DNA of 64,000 nt from Hirudinaria manillensis (Eukaryota; Annelida; Clitellata; Hirudinida; Hirudinidae), in assembly GCA_034509925.1 (NCBI GenBank), contig CM067527.1:13322501-13386500 (forward strand), given 5' to 3'. Under the pieces are notes generated by a model, which was not told the DNA's origin, did not search any database, and saw only the letters and a program-made list of their open reading frames with translations. Positions 1 through 20,924 of this stretch are shown piece after piece; position 1 is the first letter of the stretch; each line of letters opens with the position of its first letter. The position numbers were made by a program, and so were the translations under genes.

Positions 1-219
1 ATATAAAATGGCCAATAATGGTTGTATTGATAATATATATTTATAAGTCATGTATGTATCGTTAAACTTTTAATAATAATAATAATAATAATTATTATTA
101 TTATTATTATTATTATAATTACAATAATAATAATAATAATAATTTAAACAAAATATTAATGGCAAGAACAAACAAAAGCTAAAGTCCAAAACCGCACACG
201 AAAGCACACATTCGACAAC

Positions 220-9304
<9,085 letters not shown>

Positions 9305-12300
9305 CTTCGAAAATGGAATCGATTTTTGAAATCACGATTGATTGATTGATTGATTGATTGATGAATTGATTGATTGATGAATTGATTGATTGATCGATTG
9401 GATGATGACGACATCTGAAATGTTTATCGACTTTTCTGAGCAGACGACTCGGGCCGGCGACAGATGTGTGTCCTTGTGCTCGCGATGTGCTTTCGACCAA
9501 ATTAATGTCAGTCAATCAATGCTTTCTGCTTTATGCGTCTGCTTCACTTTTTTATTTTGTCTCAATTTGAGATTTAAATTCTTAAACCGACGTTTAAAAC
9601 GGTTTCACTTTGAAATTAACTTCGTCCATGAAAAATGAAATTGAAATTTGTTGGCATTTAAGTCTAACATAGACGACCATAGCCAAAAGTAAACCTTAAA
9701 CAGATGTCATTTGAGCTTAATTAATTAATTTATTTATTTATCAATTATTAATAAATTATTTAAGATAAATGTTGTTTATCTGCTTTTGTTTCATGTTCTG
9801 TGCACTAATCATAGTACTGCTCAAATTTCTGAAGGTCAAACGATTTCAAAGAATCAAGCATGAATCACATCGTAACAATGTCACATGCCAACCCTCACCA
9901 GGTCACAAAGAATTTATAAGTAACAAACTGATAAGAATGTTTGTCAATAAGATGAACTTTGTGATCAAACAATGCACTTCTTCATGTTGTATTAAGTCAT
10001 TAAGGAGTGAATTAAGAACAGAATTATAAATTAAATTTAAGAGTCCTGCAATGAGTACACAAGTACACAAAATTAGTACAATTGAATAACACTTCAAAAC
10101 TTTTCTCTTGTCTAAATAAACCTAGTCTGTGATTGAGTTTGAAAAGATTAGCCATCTTAAGGTTAAAGGAATCGTGATTTCGTTAGAGATTTTTAATTCT
10201 TTTAAAGACGAGAATTAATGCGTTAAACTACATCCAAAAAAAAACTTAATTCAGTCAATTATGTTTGGTTTAAACAAAATTATTTATACTATATTGTCTA
10301 AAAAGCAGATACTTCACAAGTAAAAAAGAGACATGTGTTTCAATCTCAAAATTACTCACAGATTCTTTTATTCCACTGATTTCATCGTCGCCACAAAAAG
10401 CAGACAACCAACTCTTCCCAACCATCGTTAGATTTCAGATCTTCCTTAACCTTCCTTTCCTAAATGCTGAAATACCTGAAATACTGGGTGAAAACTCTCT
10501 AAAAGCTTCTCGATTTCTTTTTTAAAGTCGCCTTTATGAGATCTTCAGAAATGCCTAACGGTACTCGATTACATAACGACCGGCTGGTACATTGTCTAAC
10601 GCCGCATGATCGAGTAACAACAAACGAACAAAAATCAGAAAGTGACCTTTTTCTAAGATATCCGTTGCCAAGTAGCTAATTGTAAAAGCCGACATAATAT
10701 TTCGAAGCTAGTGCTACAGTTTTAGTCTGTTTAAATAAAGATTTATTTAAAAATTACATCTTATAGCGTGTCGTTTCTTGAAAAACAAAATTAAATGAAG
10801 GATCATTAGTAAACTTTGAAATTAATTCACACGAAAAGTTTCAGTTTTATTAATGCACTACCTACTTATGCACTTATTTTATTAGTATATTTTTACCGAT
10901 TCTAGAAAATCAAATTACTGCAAATGCTTTTAAGTACGCAACAGCAGACCACTTCAAAAGACTTACTATGCAAATTCAGCGAATTCATTTTGATTCATAT
11001 TTCAGAAAAAAGAATTTGTCCTCTCTTCCGGACTTTAATCCTTAGCCTTGCATTGGAATGCAATATAAAAATGTCTCACTTATTGCTGCATTTAACGCCT
11101 TATAGTTAAAGCATTTTTATCAATTTTTAAAAATTCTTTTTCTGGCCGTTTAAATTTAATTTTAAGCAGATGACGATTTAAGGATTTAAAAAAAGTATTT
11201 ATTTTAATAACACGTTTGAAAAAAAAAGTTAACAAATTTTATGAATTCGTTTAAGACTGTTCCCAAACGAAATCAAACGAATAGCTTCACTATGATGATA
11301 AGTGTTTACTTGACAATTTTTTAAATTTATTTATCCTACTAATAGTTAATTCTTATCATCGGAATTTTTCAGTAACTATATTTCATTACCGCTCTTGAGA
11401 AATGACGCCACTTAAGCGGTCGCTAGAGTCAAATGGAACAAAGTCCAAAGACAAATGTTATACCTTTCTAAAGATGTCACTAATAACTTTTTTTCTTCTT
11501 CAAAGTCGAATATGATATTATTTTAAATTTAAATTTTTTTATAATTTATTGTTTCGGAAATAAAATTTGAAACGAGTTTCAGTTAGTGCTATTAGTTTTA
11601 ATTAAGAACTGTTATTAAAATAATATTCGTGACTGTATTACATTTAATTGAACGAACCACATTCAATATATTTTATTGCTTTAATAAAACTTTATGCATG
11701 CTTCAGGAAATCCCACGACAGAAGCAAAACAACGTATCCATCCAAATTGGTCATCTCGGCTATCACCAAACAGACTCAACATGAGCCAAAAACAGCGCCG
11801 GAAACACTTTCAGAGCTAAAGGCCTAATTGATAATTCAGTTATAATATTATAATAGTTTATAATATTTTATGATAATTCGACTGAAGGATGCCTGGATAC
11901 AATTACTGAGATCTCCCAGGAAGAGGAAACAACAACAACACAAAGTTCAGAAGAAACGACTTCCTACATTCAGACAGTTATTGAGATATCAAAACCTGTT
12001 TGTTGCATTCATGTTTTAACAGGTAAAATGTTTTTGATCAGAAGGTGCGAAATTCCAAGTTCCAAGTGTAACTTCATGTTTTTCTTCGAGATAAACAAGA
12101 GATGCCGTGAAGAATATAAATATTATCATTAATAAATAATTTAAATCTGTTTTCGCACTATTTTGCGATGAATTTAATAGTAAAATGTCTAAATAATTGC
12201 AATCACAATTATTTAAGTAGGTTATCAGTTGAGTAATTTTAACTGAATTTGCAAATTAAATTAATTTGTCGGACATGACTAAATCTAAATATCTCAATAA

Positions 12301-13590
12301 TATATTTTATTATTTAATAACAATATTATTATTATTTTAATAATTTAATATATTTTTTCTTTGTAATCTTGTTAAAATTGTGGATGACGTCGAATCCAAT
12401 TATTGGAAAACCGAGAATTCAGAATTCTTTGCTGTGACGTAATCGTCAGTGAATGCTGAACGAAAGTAAACAAATGTTCGAAATAAACTCCTAAAAATCA
12501 AACGAAATTCGGTTTTAAATTCCGAAATAGTCGATTAAATGTTCAATTTAGCGGTTAATATTTCATAATTTGACTTTTAAAAATATAATTTATTCATCTA
12601 TGATTTAATATGCGTGCATAATTTGCAAGATTAAATCCGATATTGTTCGGTCCAAGAAGCCTAGGGTTTATTGTAATCCTTCATAGGCTGTCAAACTATT
12701 TGTTTTCCTTTTTCGTTCTTCACTTCTTCGTCGTTCGAAATGGTTCGAATTTATAATTTCATATTTAATTTTATAACTTAATTTGTGAACTTTTAAAACT
12801 GTTACGAGCTGTTAAGATGGAGAAATTGGTTTTCTGCGTCATCTTTTGAGATTAAATTAACTTTTAATTTCAATTAATTCCATTCATTTATCACTTTCGA
12901 AAGAGATTTCCAATCTTCATTTACTTTTAAATTTAATTTCTATTTTTTTTTAATATTTCAAATGTTTCGTAAAGAAATAACCTTTTTTAAAGAAATTCTT
13001 AGAGATTTAATCGTTCCAAATTATTTCGATAATTGTTAATTTACTAGTTAATGGTAATATTAATACTTTCATCGTTTGTTCATAAATTGTGTTGCATTCT
13101 GAACGATCTTGTTACCAAAACACTGGCAACAAAAAAAAATAATATTTTCCTTTATTTTTCTCCGAGGATTAAAACGGCTTTGAAATTTAACGACTCTGAG
13201 ACGATGGGAAATCATTCACAGCTTCCGTGCATTTTACTTTTTATTACTTTAAATTAACGTTGAAGCCTTGACAAGAGTCTTGGTTCAAGCTGCTTTAAAT
13301 AACACAAGTTTCGCAAGAAAGAAGACAATATCAGCCGTTATCAACGTTTTTGATTCTTTTTCAAACATTTCCCGCTTTGGGTCGATTGAAAAAACTTTAT
13401 TTGTTATTGTGGATTAACGCTTGAAAAGGGGGAAAAGAGGAATTTTTAAAATAGCCTTTACAATTATCATCATCGTCGTCATCACCAGCGTCATTATTAT
13501 TATTTATTATTATTATTATTATTATTGTGTTATTTAATTGCTTTTCCAATTTAGTAGATATCCAATTTTGTAAATTGTACCTATACAATA
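9305..13590. other. No gene recognised; 5' flank of ABCC and AT-rich sequence
   Basis: The first part (about 9340-9410) is a GATT tetranucleotide run just upstream of the first ABCC exon seen. It probably holds the 5' intron and the unlocated start exon. The rest is AT-rich with short open frames that lack similarity or coding character. No RNA gene was recognised. Confidence 0.5.
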
Positions 13591-13900
13591 CAGTAAAACC
13601 TTTAAATTGGAGCACCCGAAAATAGGTTAAAACCTGTCCTTAAGGCCACTTTGTCTAGGGACCGGCAAGATTGAAAGACATAGAGAAGGCCAAAAAAGCT
13701 TCAATCCTGACTTTTTCTTAATAAACTGTGATTTCCTAATATATTTTTCACGAAATGTGCTTGTTTTCACTTAATTATAATGATTTTTCTGGGTTTAGAT
13801 TTCCTATATTTTAACATAGACACCTGAGTAAAGGGACAACCTCTCCATAAGGACACTTTTTCGTGCAAAGTATACCTGTCTCTATAAACAGGTTTTACTG
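13591..13900. mobile_element. Pogo/Tigger-like MITE, about 310 bp
   Basis: The element starts CAGTAAAACCT and ends with the inverse AGGTTTTACTG, and TA dinucleotides flank both ends (13589-13590 and 13901-13902). The interior contains further paired segments such as CCTTAAGGCCAC and CCATAAGGACAC. No transposase is present. CAGT(A/G)(A/G)AACCT termini with TA duplications are typical of pogo-group non-autonomous elements; the family assignment is inference. Confidence 0.75.
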
Positions 13901-16900
13901 TATTATTATCATCTTTCTTTAAGACAAATTATTCTGAAAAGCATTTTACCTGCTCACTTTTGATGCGTTCCCCCTGATTCGGATCAAATCGAAGACTACC
14001 GTTTAAGGCCAAATATTGTATTCATTAAAACCTAAAACTAACTGAAAGGTTAATTAATATAATTAATGCCATTTAATTAATTAATTTAGTTAATTGGTTT
14101 TAACCAATTAAATTATCAGATGAAATTTTGTCTTTATAAAGTCTGTTTATTGTTCTTGCATTTCCAGAAAAAAAAATCGTGCTAAGCTGGCTAGCACCCA
14201 AGCATATCTCGCCACCAGACCCCTGAGGAATAGGCGCTATATGAATGGATGGGCGTCTCTGAAGCTTACTCATGCGCTATATAAATTGAATTATTCCAAT
14301 GGGTGTCCCGATTTCTTGGGTGTCCCGATTTCTTGGTTCATGCCTTTGTACCGTTTTTTTTTCGGCAACTTGTATCAATTTCGTATTCATTAATGATTGT
14401 TATTTGAATAACATTTAAATAAATATTTGTAATAAATGAATAAATATTTGATAACATTTTGGTCGATAAATTGTTTAAATTAAAGAATAAATCTAAAAAT
14501 ATGTCTTCCTTTTCGAGGTTTAATGAGGTCATAAAATGAGTCGTGCAGATGAAAAATGGACAACGTGAATGCTTTGGAAATCCGACTTCGTTATCTCCTC
14601 AAGAATCAAAAATCAAAATAGATTCATCAACATTTAATGAAATCCAAACTTAATGCATTAGTCACGTGTCCAATGATTTCAAATAATTTATCTATTTAAT
14701 TGTTTAAGTAACTCTTCGTTGTCTCAAATTTCATGCAAAGTACGCAAAGATGATTGCAAATCAGACAAATTAGTTGCAATTAACTTACAACAGTCAGATG
14801 CGAAGCACTTTCAGGAGGTGATAATCTTGGATTTTCAGATTTTCACATACGAGGTTCTACTTTTAGAATTACTTCCTCCGATGTTTTGGACATACGTAAA
14901 CAGTGCAAATTAAAAAAATATGTTCTCATGTATCCTTAATGTTGAAAATATTTCCAGCGAACAAAACACAACTTCAAAGATTAGATGATATCTAACCCAA
15001 TATCTATCCATTTGGATATCATCCGTGCTATCGGATTTCTTCACAATAAGAGTGAGATTAATTTATAAGGATCTAAATAAATATATTTTAATGGGGATTC
15101 TTAAATTTTAATTTTTTTTAGAGAGAATTTCTCGTCCAATTTGTCCCTTTTCTCTGAAATAATTTCAAAAAGAAGATAAAAAAGAAACTGGAATTTATGC
15201 AAAACAATCTGCTTCTCATAAGCTGCATTGAAGTGGCGGATGGAGAGAGTTGTGGCTCATAGCATGATTTTCATGGTTTAATATGATTTCTCACAAGTCG
15301 TGATGTGAATTTCAAAATAAGTGTACGAAATGTATTAGCTACTGGCAAGCATTTATTGGATGCTCATCAATATCCATTAGACTTGATGCTATATTTATTA
15401 TCTTGTTTAAACCACCTTTTTTTTATTGTAACTCATTTACAAATAAATAAGAGAATTCTCTGGTAGCACGAGTGAATTTCGTTAATCTATGTTCTTACTT
15501 GATAAATATTTTTTATAATATTATAATAAATATTCAAAATGTTAATCAAGTAAATTAAATAAAAGCTGCTTATGCAATATCTTGAAATACCAATACCATT
15601 GGTTTGTTAAGGTGATTAAAAGCTTATTGGATTTTGAGTCACGACAAATTTGCGATCGTGAAAATACGCTACTACCCTTTTAAGTAAAGCTAATGTACAT
15701 AATAAGTATATAATATATAATAATAATATGTACACAATAAATAATATAATAAAAGCTTATCCCAGAGCAATTACTGCTTAATTAAGTAGCCATTGTTTTG
15801 TCTCAAGACATAATACTTGTACGTGATGTCTAATAAAGGATTTAAAAAAAAACACAAAATATTTCAATCGAATACCAGAAATTTACTCTGCTTTTGATGA
15901 TATTACGTACATTCGCGGCTTTAGTCATCGGCACTAGCACCACCATCATCATCATCGTCGTCGTCATCGGCCAATCTCAATCCCATTTGCAATATCCGCT
16001 TCAACAGAGACTGAGTGAGCGAGCGAATGAGTCACTGATATTCGAAGATCTTCGCATATCACAAGCTCAATGGATAACCTAAACAAACAGCTGGCTAATT
16101 GTAGACAAAGATAGGGATAGACGTAGACAAAGATAGACATATCCATTGGATAGACACAAAGGTAAACCCAAGGATGGGTGTAGGACGAGTCTCATTAATT
16201 CAACTCACTTAAAATATAGCAAAATAAAATTTGGCTGAGCGCACGGACTCATACAAAGCCAATATTTTACAGGCTCATTCTTAACAGACCTAGCAGCAGA
16301 AATAGCGAACGTGTTGGCCAAAAATGTGTTCAACTTGCACACCTACTCAGTTTAGCAGCATGTTCGAGCGACCATTTTAACTATTTTAAAAAGGTTGCAA
16401 CGTAAATAAAATAATTTAATTAATTATCAGAAAAATGTGACTTAATATTATGAGCAGAATTCCCATCTAATTTATTACCAAAGTCTCAAGGTATTTACAT
16501 TAATCTAAAAATACCATTATCCGGGTTCCGTACCCAAGTTTAGTTACAGGCTATTATCTTTGATTTATCCTCCTAGCTAACTATTACATATTTCTTTGAC
16601 TTTGGATATGTATTTAATTTCAATTATTCCCAGCTTTGAATTCCAAGTAAAACAGGTTCCTTTCACACACCTTTTTCAATCCCACGATATTCCATTTTGC
16701 TGAAGTAAATCAAATCTTTTGCAAAGATATTTATTTGGCCTACATAGCGTAGGTTAACCAAATACGTTCATCTCGAGTTAGATTTCAGTGTAAACAATGA
16801 CTATCAGGCCGTCCAAAATATTGAGCGGTCTTATAATAGTACATTGTTAAACTTTCGGGTCATTAAACTTTCCCGAAAATTGAAATCTCAAATTTCCTTT

Positions 16901-19250
16901 TCCAAATGGGCACACATCCGTGTCGTTAATGGGTGAATGCAGACTTATACAAACTCTTAATTGATCCCACAGCGATATTCAAGCCCTTATTCTCAGCTTG
17001 AGAGTCAAAGTTCAGCTGCTAAGGCATGTCGAATGAGCTACATAATTGGGCCAGCGTATCTGGTATATCAATCCGTATGACCACGAATAATTACATTGGT
17101 CATTATGGAAATACATTACGATAATATTCCGACGAGATATATATATGTTGATATATTGTAATAATATATTATAATATTTTTCTCTGTTGCTTGAGTTTAC
17201 CGGAAAAATTGAATTTACGCTAAATTTGAGTGACACACTGAAAAATGGAAATAATTTCAAAAATTGAAATAAAACGAATTAATTTCTTATCTTCGTTTTT
17301 TGGTGAAAAAAATTGAAAGAGAAATTTTAAAGGGTAGCACGATTCCATTTGGTTGCTTTAAAACAACTGCTTTCAATTCAGCCATTTTTATTTTGGCGGT
17401 CAATAAAAACTGAAATTATAAATTTTTCAGTGCGTTCGAACCGAAACGGAAATTATGGGGTGCTAATTGATGTCTTGCGGTTGGTTAAATTCAAAACTAA
17501 TTTTTTATGACACTACAAGAAAATTTGGAGATCAAACCATACGAAAAATATAAGATTTAAAAGTTATTAGGATAAACTCAATTTCGTAAACTTTGAGAGG
17601 CCTGATAAAATGTTTAAGCTGCACTTTAATACTATAAATTTAAATTTAATACTTTAATAATATAAAAAATAAATCTAATAAAAATGAAAGTTTCGAGTCA
17701 TTTTGCTTCGAGTCGTCAAATGTAACACTAACCTACGTCTAATTTATATTCTTAAATTAATGTAGAATTTACAAGTAAACTGAATAGTCTAATCTCTCAA
17801 AAATGGCAGAAAAGCCAATTCGAGATGATATTTCAAAATACCGATGCCAAATACGAGAATAAAACTGCGTGACCAAAAAAGATGGCATGGTCAAAGCAGC
17901 ATAATTAAACAATAATTAACATCATGCCTAAAGCGTTCAAAATTTTTAATTCAAAGAAAAACAATGACTGCTTTCTTTGAAGAATGCCATAATAAATGGT
18001 AGACGCTGAACAAAACTAGACTTTGGAAATCAATCAATTTAAAAGAAAAAAATTCTTCAATTTCCTCAAAATTACAAAGTGCATTTTTTTTCAATTACAC
18101 CTAAGGTAATCTTAAATTCTAAATTACGTTTGGCTGCACCGAGTGGCCAGCATTTTTGTCATTTTTAGAACGAATTGTGGTAGAAATGTTGTGTCTTGTT
18201 TCAGATTCAGGATTGCAGAGGAAAAAAATATGACAACACTGCAATACTAAAGATATGGATGGCAGAAGGAAATCACAAATGAAGCCGTGGTGTCAACGAT
18301 AGTAATGAGTTACGCAGTGTTCTGTTTTGAATTAGTTTCTTTTGCAACCTTCTTGATTGCAAATATTTTCATAAAAGAATTCACCCAAGAGGTAAGTCGC
18401 CATCAGATTGGCAACAAACCCCAACGCGACCCTGACACCAATTTGTACAGAAGGGTATTTTATAAACAACAGATTAAATTTCACCTACTCGATAATTCGA
18501 TTTCAGGCCATAATCAGACGTGATTAATCAAAAGAATAAAGATTTTCAAAATTGATGCCATGGTTTTCTAGGTGTCCTGCGCATGAGAAAAATCAATAAC
18601 CGACTGCCGCCTACCCATTCAGTCAGAAGAAAACCGCCCCTCTTTGACAATCTCATGAAATTGTTCATGTGGACCGAAAAAAATATTGACAATCTCCCTC
18701 TTGAAATTTCTCATATAAGAAATACTCTGCTGAAGTCAGAAATAGACTCGTAGCCATTCCATTCCAAAAGGTCACGTTGCGTAGGCATCTGAAGGTGCTT
18801 TCTGACTTAGTTACTCTGTCGTTAGAGTCATATTCATCTGAGTACAGGAGAAATGAGGACCCTAATCCTCGTATACAGAAAACGACATTTATTGCCGGTC
18901 AAATTCATCCTTCTGTTTTTCAAATTAACAGTCAGAACATAATCAAACCTCCATTGTAGGTACAAAAAAACTTAAAAAACGTAAAAAAAGTCTCTTTTCC
19001 TAAGGAGCGTCCCTTTTTTTATATGAAAATGAATAAACTTAATGAATTCAGGCGTAGTAGTTAAATAATTGGAATGAAAGCGTCAAAGAACTTCTAGAGT
19101 ACATATCACATGTGATGAAAACAGTTAGGCGGATGTGCAAACCCCCACTGCCGGATTCCTTTCATCCGTGGGTTTGTTCGAACTATATAGACATTGTACA
19201 GAGCCGCTGAAACAAAGATATACCTCCGAGGTCGTAACCTTTAGTCGTGG
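13901..19250. other. No gene recognised
   Basis: AT-rich intergenic sequence. A possible SINE-like tail lies at 14219-14304. One short frame at 18290-18391 could encode a hydrophobic segment and ends in a good donor (GAG then GTAAGT), but I found no partner exon. No RNA genes were seen. Confidence 0.5.
14219..14304 (+). mobile_element. Possible SINE-like 3' tail
   Basis: Two GCGCTATAT motifs (about 14234 and 14274), the second reading GCGCTATATAAATTGAATTATT, resemble a 3' tail often found on short retroposons of aquatic animals. A similar GCGCTATATAAATTAA followed by ATT triplets recurs at about 43963. No tRNA-like head was recognised, so the call is tentative. Confidence 0.3.
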
Positions 19251-20924
19251 TTAATCTATGCATATGACATCGGTCGAAAACAGCTTCGTACCCATCAGGT
19301 TGCCATTAGGATTGACATCCCTGTCGACAACAGTCTTGTGAGAGTTTAGAAATGGCTTATCGGAGATTGATATGCACCCTCGGTCTGTTAGGATCGGGAG
19401 TCGATCGAAAGTATCTAGATGCAGTAACTTGTTGGCTTGATCCAGCTCGGAATTCGAGTGAATCGACGACTTTTTCCTCTTGTGGCACACCTGCGAATTT
19501 GCGTCCACGAAGCAGGTAGGTTCTTCAACGACTTTCCAAACGATTTTGCCGTTGTGGCTGTGAGAAACAAGGTTGACGTTGGTGATGTTGTGTTCGACGG
19601 TGTAATGCCTGACCATGTCGGCTTTGTAAAAACCTCCGCATTTGATTATCTCGTTGCAGATCCTACACAGAAAGGACAATACGTGAACATCGCCAGAGGC
19701 ATGGACAGAGTCTTTCATTGCAACTTTATCGACCGTGTAGTGATGCTGAGTGACTTGCTGGAGCGGCTGAATTTGGCCCGGACTTTTGAGTCCGTTAGCA
19801 GATCGAATGCATTTCGGAACGGGGTCGATATTCAAGCAAACCTCGTTCTCCACGCCACACAAATCGACTATGTTTATATTCCTACCCTCTAGTCCGAAGA
19901 TAGAATCGCGGTGGAATCTACTGTCGTTTTCGTTACTGGATTCTCTGCCAGTTAAGTCTGAGGTAACTTGCGAGGACTGGGAATGTAACTTCAGTCGTAG
20001 ACTCGAATGCGAATAAGTGTGATCGGACCTGACCGTCTGCGTCTTTACGAGATTCTGACCGGCTTCCAACAAGCGCACGGGAAGATTGGGCGAGGCCCCA
20101 GGGGCAAGAGAGTACACCCCTTTTATTAGATACTCGTCATCGTCGTGGGTCTGACCGTTCGGTTCTTTCAAAACCTCGACCGAAGAAGTTGGCACGTCAT
20201 CGGGTGCTCGAGGTGTTCGGTCTGAACTGTCGACTAAAGTAACGTTTTCATTTAATCTACGTTTTTTTAAGGTTTTAGAGAGGTCGCTAGTGTCTACGTG
20301 AGATAAGACAACCGAACACGGCCTCATAGACCGGCGTAGCAACTCGCTATTATCAGAAAGATGTTTTATGATGATGCTGTTGTTGTTGCTGTTGTTCTTT
20401 TTGGATCTTTTTCTAAAATTGTACTTAGCGTCGCTCCTGAGACCTTTCCTACCAGACTTGATTTTCGACTTTTTATCTTCCTCCAGCACATCCATGAGAT
20501 CAGTGGAGCACCACTTTTCGTAACTGTTGACGCACTCCAAGAATGACTTGTTCTTGCTCGCCTTTCCAAAGCCACTAGAGAAATCTATTTTACGCCCGAG
20601 GGGCGAACTGAAGTCTAGCAGCAGAAGCTTTTTCGATCGTCCTCGTAGGCCTCTCGTAAATTCGATGGATTTCGAAACCTTGGACGATTTCGATTTGAAC
20701 AATAGCTTAGATTTTCCACTGGACAATTCTTGTGTTAACGAATCGTGAGTATTCGGTGCTTCATCGTCTTCGTCGTCGATTACGATAATTTCGTTCAAGG
20801 AAATCTTAAAAGTTGCAGAACTGGCTTCAGGTTCTGTCGGCTTTTCTTTTTTTATGATCGAATTCAGTTTTAATCCTTCCAAAAATAATTTTTTGTTCAT
20901 AAAATCTTCGTAGGCCGTCGACAT
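19251..20924 (-). CDS. Uncharacterised 557-residue protein with SIM-like motif and C2H2-like finger
   Basis: A single uninterrupted exon, far longer than chance in this AT-rich sequence, begins with ATG at 20924 and stops at 19251. I do not recognise the family. Residues 46-55 (IIVIDDEDDE) fit a SUMO-interacting motif: a hydrophobic core followed by an acidic tail. Near the C-terminus one zinc-finger-like module has C420-X2-C423, then H440-X4-H445. Basic clusters (KKRRLNE, RKRSKK, HKRKK) could serve nuclear import, and the middle is Ser-rich and probably disordered. A nuclear, SUMO-linked or chromatin-related role is inference. The opposite strand also has open frames, but they are shorter and lack motifs. 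No neighbour suggests a pathway. Confidence 0.7.
   Translation of the reverse strand: MSTAYEDFMNKKLFLEGLKLNSIIKKEKPTEPEASSATFKISLNEIIVIDDEDDEAPNTHDSLTQELSSGKSKLLFKSKSSKVSKSIEFTRGLRGRSKKLLLLDFSSPLGRKIDFSSGFGKASKNKSFLECVNSYEKWCSTDLMDVLEEDKKSKIKSGRKGLRSDAKYNFRKRSKKNNSNNNSIIIKHLSDNSELLRRSMRPCSVVLSHVDTSDLSKTLKKRRLNENVTLVDSSDRTPRAPDDVPTSSVEVLKEPNGQTHDDDEYLIKGVYSLAPGASPNLPVRLLEAGQNLVKTQTVRSDHTYSHSSLRLKLHSQSSQVTSDLTGRESSNENDSRFHRDSIFGLEGRNINIVDLCGVENEVCLNIDPVPKCIRSANGLKSPGQIQPLQQVTQHHYTVDKVAMKDSVHASGDVHVLSFLCRICNEIIKCGGFYKADMVRHYTVEHNITNVNLVSHSHNGKIVWKVVEEPTCFVDANSQVCHKRKKSSIHSNSELDQANKLLHLDTFDRLPILTDRGCISISDKPFLNSHKTVVDRDVNPNGNLMGTKLFSTDVICID

Noticed and set aside
18290-18523. Hydrophobic frame with a good GTAAGT donor at 18392
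   Set aside because: No start codon context, no matching neighbour exon and no family resemblance; kept only as a note.
19437-20748. Plus-strand open frames opposite the 557-residue gene
   Set aside because: Shorter, in shadow of the longer minus-strand frame and without motifs.
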